In this document: positions 14,421-21,422 of the stretch, piece after piece
Layout: the number at the start of each line of letters is the position of its first letter
Position numbering within the stretch: the stretch's first letter is position 1
The notes under the pieces: generated by a model
The model's database searches: none
The model's input: only the letters and a program-made list of their open reading frames with translations
What the model was told of the DNA's origin: nothing
Translations under genes and position numbers: made by a program
From: Minisyncoccota bacterium
GTDB lineage: Bacteria; Patescibacteriota; Minisyncoccia; Phycocordibacterales; UBA9973
Length of the DNA: 35,165 nt
Direction of reading: 5' to 3'
NCBI GenBank assembly: GCA_018062505.1
Contig: JAGOSA010000005.1
Location: 1-35,165 of the forward strand

Positions 14421-16493
14421 TTAATCTGTCTCCACAAGCCGATGTCGCAAAATCTTGAGCTCGTCGCGCAAAATCGCAGCAGTCTCGAAGTCGAGTGACT
14501 TCACGGCTTCTTTCATCTGATCTTCTTTCATCTTGATCAGCTCTTCAAGCGGATGCTTTTTGCCTTTCTTGCTCTTTTTGCCGAACTTCGAGGTTTCAAT
14601 CGAGCCAATGACCGAAAGATCCATTTCAAGCTCAGCGCGGACAGCTTTGTCGTGATCGCTTTCCATTGATTCGGCAATGTCGTGAATGCGCTTTTCAATA
14701 GTCTTTGGCGTAATGCCGTTTTCTTTGTTGTAAGCGAGCTGCTTGTCGCGGCGGCGATTTGTTTCGTCGATTGCGCGCTCCATAGATCCTGTAATCCGAT
14801 CAGCGTACAAAATGACGCGACCGTTGACGTTGCGGGCAGCGCGGCCGATCGTCTGAATGAGAGACACTTCACTGCGCAAAAAGCCTTCTTTGTCGGCGTC
14901 GAGAATACCGATCAATGAAACTTCCGGTAAGTCCAAACCTTCGCGGAGCAAGTTAACGCCAACGAGAATGTCGAAGTTGCCGCGGCGGAATTCCGTGAGA
15001 ATTTTGATTCGATCAATTGTTTTGATATCAGAATGCAAATATTCTGATTTTATTTTTCGCTCTTTCAAATATGCTGCAAGATCTTCAGCCATTTTTTTGG
15101 TAAGAGTCGTTGCAAGCACGCGACCACCAGCGCGAATTTCGCCTTCAGCTTCTTCGATGAAATCCTGCACCTGACCAAGATAGTCGCCTTCTTCAAGAAT
15201 TGGCTTAATCGTTATTTTCGGATCGATCAAACCTGTTGGGCGAATGATCTGTTCAACGATCTGTTCAGAATTGTCGCGCTCGAAGTTGCTCGGCGTTGCA
15301 GTTGTAAAAATGAGCTGGCCAATGCGCTCTTCGAATTCTTCGAACTTGAGCGGACGGTTATCTTTGGCGCTCGGCAAGCGGAAGCCGAATTCGACGAGCG
15401 TATTTTTGCGGGCTTGGTCGCCAGCGTACATGCCGTTAAGTTGCGGAATCGTAACGTGCGATTCGTCGATGATCGTCAAGAAGTCTGCACTACCGTCAGC
15501 TTTGTGAGGAAAATATGAAAGTAAAGTATCAGGCGGATCGCCAGCCATTTTGCCAGACAAGTGTCGTGAATAGTTTTCAATACCAGAGCAGTAGCCAACT
15601 TCGCGAATCATTGCTATGTCGTAGTTGGTGCGGCGGCGGAGACGTTCAGCTTCGAGCAATCTTCCCTCTTGCGACTCAAAAACTTTGAGCTGCTCTTCAA
15701 GTTCATGCTGAATACTTTTCAAAGCACGCTCAACCTGATCGCCGTCAGTTACGAAGTGTTTGGCTGGGAAAATGTAGACAACTTCTTCCTCTTTCAAAAT
15801 GCGAGACGTTACAGGATCAATTTTCAGCATGCGATTTACTGAATTGCCGACGAGATCAATAGAAAAAGTCACGGCTTCAGAAACCGGCATGATTTCGACT
15901 TTTGTTCCAAGCGCGCGAAATGTTCCCGGTGTAAGATCTGCATTGGTTCTTTCAAAGCGAATTGAAATCAATTTTTCCAAAAGTTCAGTGCGCGTCATTT
16001 TTTGCCCAACCTCAAGTTTCAAGTTTGTCTTTTCATATTCAGCCGGCGAACCGAGACCGTAGATACACGAAACCGAAGCCACAATGATCACGTCTTTGCG
16101 CGTCAAAAGCGACTGCGTTGAAGCGTGGCGCAAACGATCGATTTCTTTGTTGATGCTCGCATCCTTCTCTATATATGTATCTGTTACCGGCATATAGGCC
16201 TCCGGCTGGTAAAAGTCGTAGTAGGAAACAAAGTAGTGGACGGCATTGTCAGGGAAAAATTCCTTGAACTCAGCCGCGAGCTGAGCCGCGAGCGTTTTGT
16301 TGTGGGCAATGACGAGCGTCGGCTTGCCCTGAGCGGCGATGACGTTTGCCATCGTAAAAGTCTTGCCTGTACCGGTCGCACCCAAAAGGGTCTGCCTCTG
16401 CATACCCTTTTTCAGTCCTTCATTTATTTTCTTGATTGCTGCAGGCTGGTCGCCGGCTGGCTCAAATTTTGGCTGCAGGTTAAAAACTCCCAT
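14421..16493 (-). CDS. uvrB: Excinuclease ABC subunit B (690 aa)
   Basis: UvrB is the damage-verifying helicase-like subunit that receives DNA from UvrA and recruits UvrC. Walker A is GATGTGKT at 38-45. The damage-probing beta-hairpin begins with YYDFYQPEAYMP, the Walker B box is DESH, and helicase motifs V/VI (LREGLDLPEV, QTIGRAARN) are intact. The C-terminal UVR motif (about 650-685) that pairs with UvrC is present. Length is normal. The ATG at 16493 gives the usual N-terminus (FNLQPKFEPAGDQPAAI). TATAGA lies 8 nt upstream, so the leader is predicted to be very short or absent. Confidence 0.98.
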   Translation of the reverse strand: MGVFNLQPKFEPAGDQPAAIKKINEGLKKGMQRQTLLGATGTGKTFTMANVIAAQGKPTLVIAHNKTLAAQLAAEFKEFFPDNAVHYFVSYYDFYQPEAYMPVTDTYIEKDASINKEIDRLRHASTQSLLTRKDVIIVASVSCIYGLGSPAEYEKTNLKLEVGQKMTRTELLEKLISIRFERTNADLTPGTFRALGTKVEIMPVSEAVTFSIDLVGNSVNRMLKIDPVTSRILKEEEVVYIFPAKHFVTDGDQVERALKSIQHELEEQLKVFESQEGRLLEAERLRRRTNYDIAMIREVGYCSGIENYSRHLSGKMAGDPPDTLLSYFPHKADGSADFLTIIDESHVTIPQLNGMYAGDQARKNTLVEFGFRLPSAKDNRPLKFEEFEERIGQLIFTTATPSNFERDNSEQIVEQIIRPTGLIDPKITIKPILEEGDYLGQVQDFIEEAEGEIRAGGRVLATTLTKKMAEDLAAYLKERKIKSEYLHSDIKTIDRIKILTEFRRGNFDILVGVNLLREGLDLPEVSLIGILDADKEGFLRSEVSLIQTIGRAARNVNGRVILYADRITGSMERAIDETNRRRDKQLAYNKENGITPKTIEKRIHDIAESMESDHDKAVRAELEMDLSVIGSIETSKFGKKSKKGKKHPLEELIKMKEDQMKEAVKSLDFETAAILRDELKILRHRLVETD

Positions 16494-16501
16494 TTGTCCA
16501 T

Positions 16502-16507
16502 TCTATA
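16502..16507 (-). promoter_or_regulatory. Likely -10 box of uvrB (near-leaderless)
   Basis: TATAGA on the minus strand with 8 nt to the ATG, located just past the preceding gene's terminator. No TG extension and no convincing -35 box. Confidence 0.4.
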
Positions 16508-16518
16508 GATTTGGCAGA

Positions 16519-16542
16519 GAAAAAGCCACCTCATTCGGTGGC
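16519..16542 (-). terminator. Intrinsic terminator of the 112-aa gene
   Basis: Stem GCCACC (16525-16530) with GGTGGC (16537-16542), a 6-nt loop, and a T-run on the minus strand. It ends the 112-aa gene just before the uvrB promoter. Confidence 0.8.
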
Positions 16543-16574
16543 CTTTCTTGTTACTTCTTTCTAATTTGTTCTTT

Positions 16575-16913
16575 TTACTTCTCCGACGGAAATGCTAGCG
16601 CAAAGACATTTTTGAATGTTTCTTTGTCTTCACTGTTAATGTCGGCAAACATCTTGCTACCGCCTTCTGGCAGAAGCGGGACAATTTCTTTTCTTTTCGG
16701 AATAGTGTCTGTGGTACTGCCGGTGTAGACGATCTTGTAGCCATCGTCCTCTTCGGTAAAGTAGCCCATAATAGTGAGATTGGCTCCGAATTTTCGAATT
16801 CTATATTGGTGCGAATCGTATTCAAGCTCAACATTTTCGGTGGAGAAAATAGTTGCAGCTACTCCTGCCACCATCAGCAGCAAAATAACGGGAAGGTAGT
16901 ATGTTTTTTTCAT
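16575..16913 (-). CDS. Small secreted or membrane-anchored hypothetical protein (112 aa)
   Basis: The N-terminus has two lysines and a hydrophobic segment (about 6-22) that would be a signal peptide or anchor. The short remainder looks beta-rich, with YRIRKFGANLTIMGYF in the middle. The family is not recognised. A promoter with both boxes overlaps the end of the upstream DUF1653 gene and a terminator follows, so it is monocistronic. Confidence 0.7.
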   Translation of the reverse strand: MKKTYYLPVILLLMVAGVAATIFSTENVELEYDSHQYRIRKFGANLTIMGYFTEEDDGYKIVYTGSTTDTIPKRKEIVPLLPEGGSKMFADINSEDKETFKNVFALAFPSEK

Positions 16914-16956
16914 GGTATTTGGTTTTAGTAAGAATGGAAATAATGTGATTTCTCCA

Positions 16957-16984
16957 ACTATAACCGAAATTACTCTTTTGTAAA
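16957..16984 (-). promoter_or_regulatory. Promoter of the 112-aa gene
   Basis: -35 TTTACA (16979-16984, overlapping the DUF1653 coding end), a 16-nt spacer and -10 TATAGT (16957-16962) on the minus strand. The leader would be about 38 nt. Confidence 0.55.
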
Positions 16985-17245
16985 TCTTGGCCTCATTTTG
17001 CCATCGATTTCAACTTCATCGATAAAAAGCGAAAGCGGACGAGTAAACATAGTCGCATGAGTGCCGTCCAAAATGTCGGCATGATAGAGCGGCTTGTAGA
17101 CAATCATAATCGAATCAGGATCATCGATTTCCATTTCTATATTTTTGGCAATGCCGATAACTTCGTAGACATGATCCATTCCTCCGGTCGATTTGTAGTG
17201 GCGATAGTGCTCGCCTATTTGCGGGATACTGATTGCTGATTCCAT
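16970..17245 (-). CDS. DUF1653 domain protein (91 aa)
   Basis: The pattern is that of the small DUF1653 family: GEHYRHYK near the start, then YEVIGIAKN, a central IVYKPLY, MFTRPLSLF and a final RPRFTK. The biochemical role of the family is not known to me. The ATG at 17245 is selected because a perfect TGTTATAAT box lies 6 nt upstream and the previous terminator lies just beyond it. The longer in-frame extension would run through both. Cytoplasmic, no signal peptide. Confidence 0.82.
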   Translation of the reverse strand: MESAISIPQIGEHYRHYKSTGGMDHVYEVIGIAKNIEMEIDDPDSIMIVYKPLYHADILDGTHATMFTRPLSLFIDEVEIDGKMRPRFTKE

Positions 17246-17251
17246 TTGGGC

Positions 17252-17260
17252 ATTATAACA
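17252..17260 (-). promoter_or_regulatory. Extended -10 promoter, DUF1653 gene (leaderless)
   Basis: TGTTATAAT on the minus strand is a perfect extended -10, followed by 6 nt and the ATG. Transcription should begin at the start codon itself. Confidence 0.7.
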
Positions 17261-17269
17261 AAAGTGCAG

Positions 17270-17299
17270 CAAAAAAGTCCCGACATAAGCCGGGACTTT
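17270..17299 (-). terminator. Intrinsic terminator of the VWA gene
   Basis: Stem AAAGTCCCG (17274-17282) with CGGGACTTT (17291-17299), an 8-nt loop and a T-run on the minus strand. Confidence 0.87.
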
Positions 17300-17303
17300 C
17301 AAA

Positions 17304-18020
17304 TTACTGCTGCGCTCCAAGCTGGGCCATTTCTTTGACGAACAAAGAATAGTCATTGCCGAAATATCTTTTCGGATCGCTTGCTAGGTCACGCATAAAA
17401 TCTGGAGCCGATTCGCAACCGACTGCAGCAAGAATTGAAGAAATTCTAATTGTTGTAGTGTTGTCGAGCATTCCTTGAGCATACAGCTTTGCGCACATTT
17501 GATCTGTCGCTAATCCATCAGAAATAATGACAATATCACTGAGCGAGAGTGAATCATCTTGCGACTCGTAGGAAATGAGATCATCAATAAATGAAATGCC
17601 GGCGCACATGTACGATGCAGATGTATCATTGTTTTCTGCAGCAATACTAGATATGCCTTCATATAACAATTTCTTGTCGGCAGTAAGCGGGACAATCAGA
17701 GCAAATGTATCAGCAAATATCGACAAGCTGATGCGAACGCCATTATTACTGAGCGGAACATCATCAGCAAAAGCAGCCAATATTCGCTCAATATATTCAC
17801 GCGTTTTTTTGTTGCCAACACTTGAAGATTTGTCTACTAATATATAGACATTGCGATGGCTGTTGTTTTGCCAGTCTGCTTGAGGCAGATCGACTTGATC
17901 AACGTCGTCGAGAGTACTTAAATACTTCTCGGCATTTTGTTGCTGTTGGGCATTTACATGAATCGGCGCCGAAATGCTAATAGCTGCGGCACACAGGAGA
18001 GAGATGTATATTTTTTTCAT
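17304..18020 (-). CDS. Secreted von Willebrand factor A domain protein (238 aa)
   Basis: A signal peptide (hydrophobic core about 5-20, likely cleavage after VNA at 24) leads to a short linker and a single VWA fold. The metal-ion-dependent adhesion site is intact: D-x-S-x-S as DKSSS at 63-67, a threonine at 133 and Asp168 in ISDG. VWA domains bind protein partners through a metal ion. Here an extracellular binding or adhesion role is likely, but the partner is unknown. Three cysteines after residue 135 (139, 176, 202) may allow a disulfide. No membrane anchor or sorting signal is visible. An inverted repeat lies over the start codon. The stop is followed at once by a terminator. Confidence 0.85.
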   Translation of the reverse strand: MKKIYISLLCAAAISISAPIHVNAQQQQNAEKYLSTLDDVDQVDLPQADWQNNSHRNVYILVDKSSSVGNKKTREYIERILAAFADDVPLSNNGVRISLSIFADTFALIVPLTADKKLLYEGISSIAAENNDTSASYMCAGISFIDDLISYESQDDSLSLSDIVIISDGLATDQMCAKLYAQGMLDNTTTIRISSILAAVGCESAPDFMRDLASDPKRYFGNDYSLFVKEMAQLGAQQ

Positions 18021-18049
18021 AAGGAGTGGTTTTCCTTAGAGATTACTCC
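18020..18049 (-). other. Overlapping inverted repeats at the VWA gene start
   Basis: TAAGGA (18033-18038 on the minus strand) can pair with TCCTTA next to the ATG (18020-18025). AGGAGT (18044-18049) can pair with ACTCCT (18022-18027). The two hairpins share bases and exclude each other, and one would bury the only purine-rich tract upstream of the start. Confidence 0.35.
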
Positions 18050-18072
18050 TGTCTACCCTATTTAGCAAGATA

Positions 18073-19335
18073 TTACTTTGCGATATAGCGCCCAAGAAAT
18101 TGCACTTTAAAAGCAGCAAATGAATCCGCCATGATAGATGAGCGAATGTCTTTGACGAGATTGGCAATAAAGTAGAGGTTGTGAATTGTGCCGAGCGTTC
18201 CAGCGAGCATTTCTTTTGAGCGATAGAGGTGCGATAAATAAGCGCGTGTGTAGTTTTGGCATGTGTAGCAGCCGCAGTCGTCTTCGAGCGGAGCAAAATC
18301 TTCGCGGAATTGCGCATTCAAAATATTTACTTTGCCGCTCTTGGTGTAGAGCGTGCCATTGCGCGCATTGCGAGTCGGAGCAACGCAGTCAAACATGTCG
18401 ACGCCGTTTTCAACGCCCATAAATAAATCTTCAGGCTCGCCAATGCCAAGCAAGTGCCGTGGCTTATCTTCGGGTAAAATATCGTTGACCCATTTTACAG
18501 CTGACGACATATCTTCTTTGGCAAATGATCCGCCGATGCCGAAGCCATCAAAAGTTTTTTCGCCTACTTTCATTTCAGAAATAATTTTTGCCGACTCTTT
18601 GCGCAGTGATTCGTTGCGGCCGCCTTGTACAATACCAAAGAGTGCGATTTGGTTTACTTCGTTTTCATTATTTTTTGATTGGGCGTTTTTTATTTTTTCA
18701 CTGCTGAGTTTTACATGTTCTTCCAAACATCGTTTCGCCCAAGCATGCGTTCGCATGAGAGCATCGCTCTGGTAGCGATCGTCTTCAGCGGGTGACGTGC
18801 ATTCATCAAAAGCAAAAATAATATCAGCGCCGAGGTTGTGCTGAATCTGAATTGATTTTTCTGGCGAAATGTAATGCATCGAGCCATCGAGGTGCGACTT
18901 AAAAGAAACGCCATCGCGATCAATCGTCGCAAGCTTTGGCGCATCGCTGTCGTCAAAGCGTTCTGGAATCATCAGAGATGGATCTGTAATTTTGACGACT
19001 TTAGAAATCTCTTTGCCGTAGGCCGCGCCAAGAGAAAAAACTTGGAAGCCGCCCGAGTCAGTGACGATCGGCTTGTGCCAATTCATAAACTTGTGGAGAC
19101 CACCGGCTTTTGCCACGAGCTCATCGCCAGGCTGCAAAAATAAATGGTAAGTGTTTGCGAGCACTGCCTGCGCACCGAGTTCGTTGACCTGCTCAGGAGT
19201 GAGTGCCTTGATTGTGGCTTTTGTGCCGACAGGAATAAATGCCGGCGTCAAAATATCGCCATGCGGAGTGTGGATTCTGCCTGCGCGGCCAAGACCGCTC
19301 ATCTTCTTATTAATTTCAAAATTAAATTTATTCAA
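18073..19335 (-). CDS. tgt: tRNA-guanine (queuine) transglycosylase (420 aa)
   Basis: Tgt swaps guanine 34 of GUN-anticodon tRNAs for a 7-deazaguanine. Visible motifs are TPAFIPVGT (30-38), the substrate loop DSGGFQVF (93-100), FGIVQGG (233-239), the catalytic region GVDMFDCVAPTRNARNG (311-327) and a zinc site CxCxxC...H (Cys354, Cys356, Cys359, His385). Two insertions relative to the usual bacterial enzyme are apparent, one of about 25-30 residues after SLGA (about 105-140) and one before the IVQGG motif (about 208-227). The start codon is TTG (19333-19335), 6 nt after mreC, and gives the expected N-terminus. No other queuosine gene is in the window. Confidence 0.96.
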   Translation of the reverse strand: MNKFNFEINKKMSGLGRAGRIHTPHGDILTPAFIPVGTKATIKALTPEQVNELGAQAVLANTYHLFLQPGDELVAKAGGLHKFMNWHKPIVTDSGGFQVFSLGAAYGKEISKVVKITDPSLMIPERFDDSDAPKLATIDRDGVSFKSHLDGSMHYISPEKSIQIQHNLGADIIFAFDECTSPAEDDRYQSDALMRTHAWAKRCLEEHVKLSSEKIKNAQSKNNENEVNQIALFGIVQGGRNESLRKESAKIISEMKVGEKTFDGFGIGGSFAKEDMSSAVKWVNDILPEDKPRHLLGIGEPEDLFMGVENGVDMFDCVAPTRNARNGTLYTKSGKVNILNAQFREDFAPLEDDCGCYTCQNYTRAYLSHLYRSKEMLAGTLGTIHNLYFIANLVKDIRSSIMADSFAAFKVQFLGRYIAK

Positions 19336-19341
19336 TGTATT

Positions 19342-20157
19342 TTATTTCTCCACCCCCACAAACCTAAGCTCAAAAATATTCACCGGAGATCGAAATAACA
19401 CTCTCTGAAATGGATCGCGCGAATCGGCCAAACTTTCTTCGGCAAAAGCGATTGTTTCGCCACTATCGACAGTCGCAACTGTTGTCCCTTTTTCGATAAC
19501 AATGTCGCGCGGCAATGTCGTTTCAAATGTGCCGCCGCCTTGGCCTTTTAAATCTATGAAAATATCTTTGCCAACAATAACGGCTTTTGTGACTTCACCT
19601 GACGTTGAGAATAATTTTATCTTGGCTGAATGCTGATCTGCTTCTGCTACAGTTCCGATCGGCGTGTCGCCGCGCGCGAGAACTTTTGCGCCGACAACAA
19701 TTCCCTCTTCCGTCCCAGTATCGACAACAATCGTGTCATATATAGACTCGCTTGGCTTAATCAAAATGCGCGCCATGATTAGCTGAATGCCTTCTTTTTT
19801 GCGTGCCAGCATTTCTGTAAGCTTTGCATTTTCGTCGAGCAGCGTCGGGAGAGCGGCAAGCTTGGCTTCAAGATCTTTTACTTTCTCATCAAGTTCGCTT
19901 TTCTCATTGATCAATGTGCTTTTTGATTTTGAAAGTTCAAGTCCGTCACTGATTCCCTGCCCAGCCGAGCGCTTTACTTTAAATATAGAGTTGCCGACGC
20001 TTGCGATAGCAGACATCGTTTGCTTTGGGCCGACAGCCACGAAGAAAATACCGACAATAATAATAACAACTGCAAGAACGCCAACGATCCGCTTTCTGTA
20101 GCTGCGGAAGTTTCGATCTCTGTATGAAATAAATTTATTTTGATCTCTCCGTATCAT
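19342..20157 (-). CDS. mreC: Rod shape-determining protein MreC (271 aa)
   Basis: MreC links the MreB filament to the extracytoplasmic wall-synthesis machinery. The order of parts is as expected: a basic cytoplasmic N-terminus, one membrane helix (about 23-44), a coiled coil (about 75-118), then a beta-rich domain with DTIVVDTGTEEGIVVGAKV and the pattern TPIGTV. Length is normal. The gene overlaps the end of mreB by 23 nt, so the two are translated from one mRNA. mreD is not next to it; tgt follows instead. Confidence 0.94.
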   Translation of the reverse strand: MIRRDQNKFISYRDRNFRSYRKRIVGVLAVVIIIVGIFFVAVGPKQTMSAIASVGNSIFKVKRSAGQGISDGLELSKSKSTLINEKSELDEKVKDLEAKLAALPTLLDENAKLTEMLARKKEGIQLIMARILIKPSESIYDTIVVDTGTEEGIVVGAKVLARGDTPIGTVAEADQHSAKIKLFSTSGEVTKAVIVGKDIFIDLKGQGGGTFETTLPRDIVIEKGTTVATVDSGETIAFAEESLADSRDPFQRVLFRSPVNIFELRFVGVEK

Positions 20158-21181
20158 AATCTGGAAGCAATACTTCCTTGTAGTATTCTAAATCTTCGAG
20201 CACAATACCCGCGCCGCGTGCAACTGCAGTCAAAGGATCTTCAGTAACTGTCACCGGAATCTTGAGCATGTTCTGCAAAAGTGTATCGAGCCCATGAAGC
20301 ATGGCGCCGCCGCCCGAAAGCACAATGCCGCGATGCATGATGTCGCCGAGAATTTCTGGCGGCGTCGTTTCCAACACCTCTTTGATGCCATCGATCAAGC
20401 CGAGAATAGACTGGCCCATAGCTTCTCGAATATCAGCATCAGTGATAACAACTTCGCGCGGAAGCCCAGTAACGAGATCTCTTCCGCGAACTTCAGCTTC
20501 CATCGGCTCGCCCGGTGCAACTGAGCCTATAGCAATCTTAACACTCTCTGCAGTTTTTTCGCCGATCAAAAGCTTGAATTCGTCGCGCAAGTAGCCAATG
20601 ATATCTGTATTAAATTTGTCGCCGGCGATTTTGAGGTTAACTGAACGAACAATACCAGCGAGAGAAATGACAGCGATATCAGTTGTGCCGCCGCCAATGT
20701 CGACGATCATGCTACCAACTGCATCTTTGACTGGCATGCGAATACCAATCGCTGCGGCCATCGGCTCTTCGACGAGATGCACTTCGCGAGCGCCAGCAGA
20801 TTTTGCGGCGTCATAGACTGCGCGACCTTCGACATTTGTAATGCCAGACGGAACGCCAACGACAACGCGCGGACGGAAAAATTTCTTAGACATTTTTTCA
20901 GCTTTGTTGATGAGGTATGCAAGCATTTCTTCAGTAACTTCAAAATCAGAAATGACGCCGTCAACAATCGGACGAACAGCGCGAATGTGCGGCGGCGTTC
21001 GGCCGAGCATTTTTTTGGCTTCCATACCAACAGCGACAATCTGACCGGTTTTGTGATTGACCGCAACAACTGAAGGCTCGTTGATGACGATGCCATGCCC
21101 GCGCAAATACACCAGAGTATTTGCTGTACCCAAGTCAATGCCTATGTCATTTGAAAAAGAATTGTAGATTTTTTTAAACAT
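20135..21181 (-). CDS. mreB: Rod shape-determining protein MreB (348 aa)
   Basis: MreB is the bacterial actin that positions cell-wall synthesis along the membrane. The actin-fold phosphate loops are present: IGIDLGTANTLVY (13-25), VDIGGGTTDIAV, and the adenosine motif LSGGGAMLHGL near residue 290. The N-terminal MFKKIYNSFS can act as the short amphipathic membrane helix. Length is typical. It is the first gene of mreB-mreC-tgt. Its promoter is at 21245-21273, leaving a leader of about 57 nt without a Shine-Dalgarno site. Confidence 0.98.
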   Translation of the reverse strand: MFKKIYNSFSNDIGIDLGTANTLVYLRGHGIVINEPSVVAVNHKTGQIVAVGMEAKKMLGRTPPHIRAVRPIVDGVISDFEVTEEMLAYLINKAEKMSKKFFRPRVVVGVPSGITNVEGRAVYDAAKSAGAREVHLVEEPMAAAIGIRMPVKDAVGSMIVDIGGGTTDIAVISLAGIVRSVNLKIAGDKFNTDIIGYLRDEFKLLIGEKTAESVKIAIGSVAPGEPMEAEVRGRDLVTGLPREVVITDADIREAMGQSILGLIDGIKEVLETTPPEILGDIMHRGIVLSGGGAMLHGLDTLLQNMLKIPVTVTEDPLTAVARGAGIVLEDLEYYKEVLLPDYDTERSK

Positions 21182-21244
21182 TTTTAAAAACGCTGCAGAT
21201 AGTGTGCCGGTCCATATATAGCTAGAAGAACTCTTTGCCTAAGC

Positions 21245-21273
21245 ATTTTACAGCAAAAAACGTTATTTATCAA
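21245..21273 (-). promoter_or_regulatory. Promoter of mreB-mreC-tgt
   Basis: -35 TTGATA (21268-21273), a 17-nt spacer and -10 TAAAAT (21245-21250) on the minus strand. Confidence 0.6.
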
Positions 21274-21359
21274 TTTTGGCAATATTACCATTGACAAAAA
21301 TCGAAAAGAATTTACTCTGCAAAAATAATCGGCATAATACCCTTTGCGCACATGAAGTG

Positions 21360-21422
21360 ATGAAAAAGTATGAAGTTATTTTGTTGCATGTGGGGTGCGC
21401 GATTGCTATAAAGATTCAGTGA
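21360..21422 (+). CDS. Possible 20-aa leader peptide before the GH26 gene (doubtful)
   Basis: ATG at 21360 opens a 20-codon frame whose TGA stop overlaps the GTG start of the glycosidase gene (bases 21419-21422 read GTGA). The peptide is hydrophobic. A TTGACA at 21291 with a weak TACTCT 16 nt later could drive it. The alternative is that this stretch only holds the leaderless promoter at 21404. The TGA stop, unused by confident genes here, weakens the case. Confidence 0.2.
   Translation: MKKYEVILLHVGCAIAIKIQ
21404..21412 (+). promoter_or_regulatory. Extended -10 promoter, GH26 gene (leaderless)
   Basis: TGCTATAAA followed by exactly 6 nt and a GTG start. TTGCAT at 21384-21389 gives a 17-nt spacer and may serve as -35. 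Confidence 0.55.
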
